A DNA stretch of 34,647 bases from Alphaproteobacteria bacterium. Lineage in GTDB: Bacteria > Pseudomonadota > Alphaproteobacteria > SP197. A program made the translations under genes and the position numbers. The notes under the pieces are model-generated. The model was given only the letters and a program-made list of their open reading frames with translations. It did no database searches and had not been told where the DNA came from. The stretch lies in assembly GCA_022822575.1 (NCBI GenBank), contig JAJEBJ010000003.1, positions 1 through 34,647 on the forward strand, read 5' to 3'. Shown piece after piece: positions 28,293 to 34,647 of this stretch; within the stretch, counting starts at the first letter, position 1, and each line of letters opens with the position of its first letter.

Positions 28293-29174
28293 TCAGCGCG
28301 TCGGGACCGGGGTTTCGCCTGAGTAGTCGTAGAAGCCGCGGCCGGACTTGCGGCCGAGCCAGCCCGCCTCGACATACTTGGCGAGCAGCGGACACGGACG
28401 GTACTTCGTGTCCGCGAGGCCGTCATAGAGCACCTGCATGACGGAATAGCAGACATCAAGGCCGATGAAGTCGGCGAGTTCGAGCGGGCCCATGGGGTGG
28501 TTGGCGCCGAGCCGCATCGCCGTATCGATGGAATCGACGGTGCCGACGCCCTCGTAGAGGGCATAGACCGCCTCGTTGATCATCGGCAGCAGGATACGGT
28601 TGACGATGAAGGCCGGGAAATCCTCGGCGTTGGCCGGCACCTTGCCGAGTTCGAGCGTCAGGGCACGGATGGTATCGAAGGTCTCGCCGTCGGTGGCCAG
28701 TCCGCGGATGAGTTCCACCAGGTTCATCATCGGCACCGGGTTCATGAAGTGCATGCCCATGAACTTCTCCGGCCGGTCGGTGGCCGCCGCCAGGCGTGTG
28801 ATGGGGATCGACGAGGTGTTGGTGCAGATGATGGCGTCCGCCTTGAGGGACGAAGTCAGTTCGGCAAGAATCTCCTTCTTGACCTTCTCGTTCTCGATAG
28901 CGGCTTCGATGACACAGTCGCAGTCAGCCAGTCCGGCATAGGAGTCGACCACGGCAATGCGGCCGAGTGCGGCATCCATCTGGTCCTGATCGATGACTCC
29001 ACGTCGCCGCTGACGCTCCATGTTGGAGCGCACCACCTCGACGCCGGCCTCCGCAAGAGCCCGCGACATGTCGACAATCAGGATGTCGTATCCCGCCAGG
29101 GCACAGACGTGTGCGATTCCCGACCCCATCTGGCCGGCACCGATCACGCCAATGCTCCTGATCTCCATGCCCAA
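28293..29174 (-). CDS. 3-hydroxybutyryl-CoA dehydrogenase (3-hydroxyacyl-CoA dehydrogenase family)
   Basis: [79 protein letters not shown]. Confidence 0.94.
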   Translation of the reverse strand: MGMEIRSIGVIGAGQMGSGIAHVCALAGYDILIVDMSRALAEAGVEVVRSNMERQRRRGVIDQDQMDAALGRIAVVDSYAGLADCDCVIEAAIENEKVKKEILAELTSSLKADAIICTNTSSIPITRLAAATDRPEKFMGMHFMNPVPMMNLVELIRGLATDGETFDTIRALTLELGKVPANAEDFPAFIVNRILLPMINEAVYALYEGVGTVDSIDTAMRLGANHPMGPLELADFIGLDVCYSVMQVLYDGLADTKYRPCPLLAKYVEAGWLGRKSGRGFYDYSGETPVPTR

Positions 29175-29189
29175 GACCCTATCCCCCGG

Positions 29190-30143
29190 TCACCGCGGCT
29201 GGATGCCTCTTTGCTCCAGCTCGGCCTTCAGTTCGGGAACGGCATCGAAGAGGTCCGCAACCAGACCGAAATCGGCAACCTGGAAGATCGGCGCCTCCTC
29301 GTCCTTGTTGATACAGGCGATGACCTTGCTGTCCTTCATGCCGGCCAGGTGCTGGATGGCGCCCGAGATGCCGACGGCAAGATAGAGTTCCGGCGCCACC
29401 ACCTTGCCGGTCTGTCCCACCTGGTAGTCATTGGGCACGTAACCGGCATCGACAGCGGCCCGACTGGCGCCGACAGCCGCCCCGAGAATGTCCGCCACTT
29501 CCTCGAGCATGGCGAAGTTGTCACCGGACTTCATGCCTCGGCCACCCGAAATGACCACGCGGGCCGTGGTCAGTTCCGGGCGCTCGCCGCCCGAAAGCGC
29601 GGCGCCCTCGAAGCTCGAAAGACCGGCATCGGCCGCGCCAGACACCGTCTCGATGGCAACCGCCGTGTCGCTCTCCTCCGCGGCGTCGAAGGTCGTCGTG
29701 CGAACCGTCACGAATACGATGTCGTCGCTTGACTGGACCGTGGCCATGGCGTTGCCGGCGTAGATCGGACGCACGAAGGTATCGGCAGCGACCACGGCGG
29801 TGATATCCGAGACCTGCTGCTTGTCGAGAAGCGCTGCGGCCCGCGGCATGATGTTCTTGCCGGTGGTGGTTGCCGGCGCCACGACGTGGCTGTAGTCCGG
29901 CGCCAGGCTGGCGATGAGAGGGGCAACGTTCTCGGCGAGCTGCGCTTCAAGCGGCGCCTCGTCGGCAAGAAGGACCCGGGCGATACCGGCTGTCCGGGAA
30001 GCGGCTTCCGCCACCGCACTGCAACCGCTGCCTGCCACTAGGACGGTGATGTCGCCGCCCATTTCCAGGGCGGCCGTCACGGTGCTTGCGGTGGCCGACG
30101 CAAGTTCCTGATTGTCGTGTTCCGCATAGACCAGTATCGCCAT
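29190..30143 (-). CDS. etfA: Electron transfer flavoprotein alpha subunit
   Basis: [19 protein letters not shown]-terminal FAD domain [72 protein letters not shown]. Confidence 0.95.
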   Translation of the reverse strand: MAILVYAEHDNQELASATASTVTAALEMGGDITVLVAGSGCSAVAEAASRTAGIARVLLADEAPLEAQLAENVAPLIASLAPDYSHVVAPATTTGKNIMPRAAALLDKQQVSDITAVVAADTFVRPIYAGNAMATVQSSDDIVFVTVRTTTFDAAEESDTAVAIETVSGAADAGLSSFEGAALSGGERPELTTARVVISGGRGMKSGDNFAMLEEVADILGAAVGASRAAVDAGYVPNDYQVGQTGKVVAPELYLAVGISGAIQHLAGMKDSKVIACINKDEEAPIFQVADFGLVADLFDAVPELKAELEQRGIQPR

Positions 30144-30144
30144 G

Positions 30145-30894
30145 TCAGATCGCTCCTGCGTCGTTCTGCAGCTTGTCCACCAGTTCCCCGACGGAACCGA
30201 CCTTGATGCCGCTCTTGCGGCGTGGCGGTTCCTCGACACTCACCACCTTCAGGCGGGGTGTGACGTCGACTCCGAGTTCGTCAGGCGTACGCTTGGCGAT
30301 TTCCTTTTTCCGCGCCTTCATGATGTTGGGGAGTGACGCGTATCGTGGATCATTGAGTCGGAGGTCCACTGTGATGATCGCCGGCATTGTCAGCACCACC
30401 GACTCGAGCCCGCCGTCGACCTCCCGCACGACCTTCAGAGAACCGTTGGCCGCCTCGACCTTCGAGACGAATGTGCCCTGGGCCCAGCCCAGCAGCCCGG
30501 CGAGCATCTGGCCGGTCTGGTTGGCATCGTCATCAATCGCCTGCTTGCCGAGGATGACCACATCGGGCAACTCCTCGGCGACGATCCGGGCGATCATCTT
30601 GGCCACGGCAAGCGGCTCGAGATCACCCTCATGAACGACATGGATGGCGCGATCGGCGCCCATGGCCAACGCCGTGCGCAGGGTTTCCTGACTCTGGGTC
30701 GGTCCAAGGGACAGGGCGATCACCTCGGTGGCGGTTCCCGCCTCCTTCATGCGGATGGCCTCCTCGACGGCAATCTCGTCGAATGGATTCATCGACATCT
30801 TGACGTTGGCAAGATCAACGCCCGAACGGTCCGCCTTGACGCGCACCTTCACGTTGTAATCAATGACCCGCTTGACCGGGACGAGCACTTTCAT
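30145..30894 (-). CDS. etfB: Electron transfer flavoprotein beta subunit
   Basis: [75 protein letters not shown]. Confidence 0.96.
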   Translation of the reverse strand: MKVLVPVKRVIDYNVKVRVKADRSGVDLANVKMSMNPFDEIAVEEAIRMKEAGTATEVIALSLGPTQSQETLRTALAMGADRAIHVVHEGDLEPLAVAKMIARIVAEELPDVVILGKQAIDDDANQTGQMLAGLLGWAQGTFVSKVEAANGSLKVVREVDGGLESVVLTMPAIITVDLRLNDPRYASLPNIMKARKKEIAKRTPDELGVDVTPRLKVVSVEEPPRRKSGIKVGSVGELVDKLQNDAGAI

Positions 30895-31012
30895 GGCGTG
30901 CCTCTCCAGGCGCTTGTTGTGACAGGGATTATCGGATTCCGCGGCAGGAATTCGCAGGGCACACTATGACCGCTCGATCGCCGGAGTCAACGAAACGTCG
31001 GCGCATTCCGGC

Positions 31013-31582
31013 TCACCCTTCCCGGGTGGCGCCGGGAGTCCACAGGTGATCCGCGCGCCCGTTGTCGTTGAGATGGCGTGCCATCACGAAGAGGTGATCG
31101 GAGAGCCGGTTGGCGTATTCGAGAGCGGCCGGATTGACCGTCTCGTCGAGGGAGAGCGCGGTGATCAGGCGTTCGGCCCGGCGGACCACCGTACGCGCCA
31201 GGTGAAGCCACGCCGAAACATCGCACCCTCCTGGCAGGATGAAGGATTTCAGGGGTTCGAGCCCGGCGTTCATGGCATCGATTTCATTCTCGAGACGCAC
31301 CACCTGGACAGGCGTGATCCGCAGCGCACCGGCGCCGCGGCGGCCTTCCTCGGGCACGGCCAGGTCGGCCCCGAGATCGAAGAGATCGTTCTGGACGCGC
31401 GCCAGCATCGCGTCACAGTCGCCGTCTGCATGCACTCTGGCGAGGCCGATCACCGAGTTCGCCTCATCAACGGTGCCGAAGGCCTCGATCCTGAGGGCGT
31501 GCTTGGCTACCCTGCTGCCGTCGCCCAGGGACGTCTCGCCCCGGTCTCCGCCGCGGGTATAGATCCTGTCCAGCCTGACGAT
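31013..31582 (-). CDS. Cob(I)alamin adenosyltransferase, PduO type, with apparent ATC start
   Basis: Extending the listed 146-aa ORF upstream gives IVRLDRIYTRGGDRGETSLGDGSRVAKHALRIEAFGTVDEANSVIGLARVH..., the PduO-type N-terminus; GGAGG lies 8 nt before ATC. Confidence 0.87.
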   Translation of the reverse strand: MVRLDRIYTRGGDRGETSLGDGSRVAKHALRIEAFGTVDEANSVIGLARVHADGDCDAMLARVQNDLFDLGADLAVPEEGRRGAGALRITPVQVVRLENEIDAMNAGLEPLKSFILPGGCDVSAWLHLARTVVRRAERLITALSLDETVNPAALEYANRLSDHLFVMARHLNDNGRADHLWTPGATREG

Positions 31583-31586
31583 GGTT

Positions 31587-31784
31587 CTACCCTCCCTGCA
31601 TGACGAGAAACATGACGGCGAGAAGGACCAGTGCAGCCAGCTGGAATCCCACGCGAAAGCGCATCATGCGGTTGCCGTGACGCCGGTTGAACTCGCCTCC
31701 CCGGGCAAATCCGCCGATGCCGACGAAGAGGGCGATGAGGGTGAGGGCGACAAAGCCCAGGATTGCATAACCGATCCAGCTCAT
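31587..31784 (-). CDS. Small twin-transmembrane protein, 65 aa
   Basis: MSWIGYAILGFVALTLIALFVGIGGFARGGEFNRRHGNRMMRFRVGFQLAALVLLAVMFLVMQGG: two TM helices flanking a basic ARGGEFNRRHGNRMMRFRV loop. Confidence 0.8.
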   Translation of the reverse strand: MSWIGYAILGFVALTLIALFVGIGGFARGGEFNRRHGNRMMRFRVGFQLAALVLLAVMFLVMQGG

Positions 31785-31812
31785 GACGTCGCCCTGCGCC
31801 GCGCCGCCATGG

Positions 31813-33459
31813 TCAGTTCGTCACGGCGAGCAGGCGCCTGGCGATCACCTGCGCCTGGATTTCCGCCGCGCCCTCGAAGATGTTGAGGATACGGGCATCA
31901 CACAGCAGCCGGCTGGCTTCGTACTCGAGGGCGTAGCCGTTGCCGCCATGGATCTGCAGGGTGTTGTCGGCCGCCGACCAGGCCACCCGGGCACCGAGAA
32001 GCTTGGCCATCCCCGCCTCGAGATCGCAGCGTCGGCCGGAGTCCTTGCGGCGCGCCGCATACCAGCACAGCTGGCGGGACATCATCGTCTCGACGGCCAT
32101 CCATGCCAGCTTGTTGGCAACGCGCGGGAAACCGGCGATGGCGCGGCCGAACTGATGGCGTTCCAGGGCATAGGCCAGGCCCGCTTCAAGAGCGGCCTGG
32201 GCAACACCTGTGGCCCTGGCCGCGGTCTGGATGCGCGCCGATTCGAACGTCGCCATGAGCTGCTTGAACCCCTTGCCCTCCTCGCCGCCAAGCAGGTTCC
32301 CGGCAGGAACCTCGAAGCGGTCGAAGCCGATCTCGTACTCCTTCATGCCACGATAGCCGAGAACGCCGATCTCGCCACCCGACATGCCGGGAGCGGGGAA
32401 CGGGTCCTCCTCGGTGCCACGCGGCTTCTCGGCCAGAAACATGCTCAGGCCCCGGTAGCCCGGTTCATCCCCGTCGGTACGCGCCAGGAGAGTCATGAGA
32501 TCGGCCCGGGCGGCATGGGTGATCCAGGTCTTGTTGCCGGTGACGAGGTAGCGGTCGCCGTCGCGCACCGCGCGGGTCGCGAGGCTGCCGAGATCCGAGC
32601 CCGTGCCGGGTTCCGTGAAGACCGCCGTCGGGATGATATCCCCGGAGACGATCCCCGGAAGCCACCGCTGCTGCTGCTCGGGCGTACCGCCGGTGATGAT
32701 GAGCTCGGCAGCGATCTCCGTGCGCGTGCCCAGTGAGCCGACGCCAATGTAACCGCGCGCGAGCTCTTCGGTGACCACGCACATCGCAACCTTGGAGAGA
32801 CCCAGACCGCCGTGTTCCGCAGGCACCGACAGCCCGAAGACGCCGAGGTCGGCGAGTTCCCGGAGAATCTCGAGGGGAATCAGTTCGTCACCTAGATGCC
32901 AGGCGTGCGCTACGGGCCTGATGCGCTCGTCGGCATAGCGGCGGAACTGGTCGCGGACCATGACAAGGTCGCCTTCGAGGCCGGAGTCGGCGACACGCCC
33001 GTCGCCGAGGAGGAGGGCGAGCCGGGAGAGGCTCTCCTTCGTCGATCCGCGGTTGATCAGGTCCGCCACGTCATCGGTCCACAGGGCATGGAGATCGTCG
33101 CTGCCGACCGAAAGGTCACGCAGCCGCACGATTTCCCCCTGGCTCATGGCAATGCCGCCGGTCAGCTGGGCCAGGGACTCCTGGAAGGCGCAGTCGAGTA
33201 CAAGCTGCTCTGTTTCGCCGAACCGTCCTTCCGGCTCCAGGGATTCGGCCCATCGGAGCATCTGGCGCAGGCTCTCGACCGAGGTTGCCACCCAGGCAAG
33301 GCCGTGGACCGCATGCTGGCATGCATCGATGCGCCGGGGATCAATGGCGCCGCCGTCATCAACCACCATGCCCCTGACTCCCTCGCGGGCCGCGCCGAGA
33401 AGCCGGTCGGCGGCGTCAAGAGCACCGCGGCAGCGCGCGAGAAGAGTGTCGGCGTTCAT
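31813..33459 (-). CDS. mcd: Acyl-CoA dehydrogenase, probably (2S)-methylsuccinyl-CoA dehydrogenase
   Basis: 548 aa with an N-terminal extension before a full acyl-CoA dehydrogenase fold (FTEPGTGSDLGSLATRA, QIHGGNGYALEYEASRLLCDARILNIFEGAAEIQ); directly follows ccr. Confidence 0.85.
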   Translation of the reverse strand: MNADTLLARCRGALDAADRLLGAAREGVRGMVVDDGGAIDPRRIDACQHAVHGLAWVATSVESLRQMLRWAESLEPEGRFGETEQLVLDCAFQESLAQLTGGIAMSQGEIVRLRDLSVGSDDLHALWTDDVADLINRGSTKESLSRLALLLGDGRVADSGLEGDLVMVRDQFRRYADERIRPVAHAWHLGDELIPLEILRELADLGVFGLSVPAEHGGLGLSKVAMCVVTEELARGYIGVGSLGTRTEIAAELIITGGTPEQQQRWLPGIVSGDIIPTAVFTEPGTGSDLGSLATRAVRDGDRYLVTGNKTWITHAARADLMTLLARTDGDEPGYRGLSMFLAEKPRGTEEDPFPAPGMSGGEIGVLGYRGMKEYEIGFDRFEVPAGNLLGGEEGKGFKQLMATFESARIQTAARATGVAQAALEAGLAYALERHQFGRAIAGFPRVANKLAWMAVETMMSRQLCWYAARRKDSGRRCDLEAGMAKLLGARVAWSAADNTLQIHGGNGYALEYEASRLLCDARILNIFEGAAEIQAQVIARRLLAVTN

Positions 33460-33466
33460 CCGGTTC

Positions 33467-34647
33467 CTAGCCTTCGAGGACGTCCTCAAGGGTGCGCAGA
33501 CCCGGTCGCGGAGACTGCACGAGAACCGCCATGTTGCCTGGCTTGTGCTGGTTGGCCCGCATCTTCATGTGGGCGCGGGGAATGTCGTCCCACGAGAAGA
33601 CTTCCGACATGCAGGGATCCAGGCGGCGTTCCAGCATCAGCCGGTTGGCCTGTGCCGCCTGCATGAGGTTGGCAAAATGACTGCCCTGGATGCGCTTCTG
33701 GCGCATCCACACGAAACGGGCATCGAAGGTGATGTTGTATCCGGTGGTCCCGGCGCAAAACACCACCATCCCTCCACGCTTGACGACAAAACACGAGACC
33801 GGGAACGTCGCCTCGCCCGGGTGTTCGAAGACGAAATCGACATCGTTGCCCTTGCCGGTGAAGGACCAAATGGCCTTCCCGAACTCGCGGCACTTCTTCA
33901 TGTAGGCGCCATAGGCCGCCGTATCCGACACCTCCGGCAGCCGCCCCCAGCAGTCGTAGTTCTTCCGGTTGATGACGCCACGCGCACCAAGCGACAGCAC
34001 GAAATCGGCCTTCTCATCCTCACTGATGACACCGATGGCATTGGCGCCGGCGGTGGCGATCAGCTGGACGGCCATGGATCCGAGGCCCCCGGAGGCTCCC
34101 CACACCAGCACGTTGTGACCGGGTCTGAGGATATGCGGCCGGTGGCCGAACAGCATGCGGTAGGCCGTCGCCAGGGTCAGGGTATAGCAGGCCGACTCCT
34201 CCCAGGTGAGATGGCGCGGACGGGCCATGAGCTGCTGGGCCTGGACTCGGGTGAACTGGGCGAAGCTGCCATCGCCGGTCTCGTAGCCCCAGATGCGCTG
34301 ACTGGTGGAATACATCGGATCGCCGCCATTGCATTCCTCATCGTCGCCATCGTCCTGGTTGCAGTGTATGACGACCTCGTCACCGACCTTCCAGCGCTTC
34401 ACCCTGGACCCGACGGCCCAGACAATTCCAGAGGCATCGGATCCGGCGATGTGGACGTCGCTCTTGTGAACATCGAAGGGACTGATGGGAACGCCGAGAG
34501 AGGCCCACACGCCGTTGTAGTTGACACCCGCCGCCATGACGAGAACCAGGACCTCGTTGCTGTCGATCTCGTGCGTCGGCAGCACCTCCACCTGCATCGC
34601 CGTCGAGGGTTCGCCGTGGCGTTCACGGCGGATGGCCCACGCATACA
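33467..34647 (-). CDS. ccr: Crotonyl-CoA carboxylase/reductase, N-terminus beyond the window edge
   Basis: HIAGSDASGIVWAVGSRVKRWKVGDEVVIHCNQDDGDDEECNGGDPMYSTSQRIWGYETGDGSFAQF; frame open to the window end (YAWAIRRERHGEPSTAMQVEVLP). Confidence 0.95.
   Translation of the reverse strand, partial: YAWAIRRERHGEPSTAMQVEVLPTHEIDSNEVLVLVMAAGVNYNGVWASLGVPISPFDVHKSDVHIAGSDASGIVWAVGSRVKRWKVGDEVVIHCNQDDGDDEECNGGDPMYSTSQRIWGYETGDGSFAQFTRVQAQQLMARPRHLTWEESACYTLTLATAYRMLFGHRPHILRPGHNVLVWGASGGLGSMAVQLIATAGANAIGVISEDEKADFVLSLGARGVINRKNYDCWGRLPEVSDTAAYGAYMKKCREFGKAIWSFTGKGNDVDFVFEHPGEATFPVSCFVVKRGGMVVFCAGTTGYNITFDARFVWMRQKRIQGSHFANLMQAAQANRLMLERRLDPCMSEVFSWDDIPRAHMKMRANQHKPGNMAVLVQSPRPGLRTLEDVLEG

Noticed and set aside
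1-34647. CRISPR arrays, IS elements, phage genes, defence islands
   Set aside because: No regularly spaced repeats, transposase, integrase or recognisable defence genes beyond the single PIN/RHH pair were seen.

Overview
This window reads as a GC-rich chromosomal segment, most consistent with an alphaproteobacterium. That assignment is inferred from gene order and families; no search was run. Blocks from left to right: (i) the 3' part of a class-III aminotransferase and a DadA-like FAD oxidoreductase; (ii) tRNA-Thr(CGT) followed by a hemC-hemD-COG4223-hemY operon on the minus strand; (iii) a lower-GC adenosine-deaminase-like amidohydrolase, a ThDP enzyme and a creatininase-family amidase; (iv) acetyl-CoA synthetase and an Ldh-type dehydrogenase on the plus strand; (v) a predicted DNA-binding protein with duplicated C-terminal modules and AT-hook-like segments, divergent from a SAM methyltransferase; (vi) a B12-dependent ribonucleotide reductase; (vii) an argH-lptM-lysA-TIGR02302-ftsE-ftsX-ydcF-plsC run; (viii) an MFS transporter; (ix) a PIN-toxin/RHH-antitoxin pair with a strong palindromic operator; (x) a ccr-mcd-small membrane protein-cob(I)alamin adenosyltransferase-etfB-etfA-hbd cluster of the ethylmalonyl-CoA pathway type. 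The best leads are the AT-hook/duplicated-module protein, the palindrome over a predicted TA promoter, an apparent ATC start codon for the adenosyltransferase, an unlisted 36-aa LptM-like lipoprotein gene, and an ADA-family protein lacking the canonical HAGE glutamate. I see no convincing large novel system, CRISPR array or mobile element.
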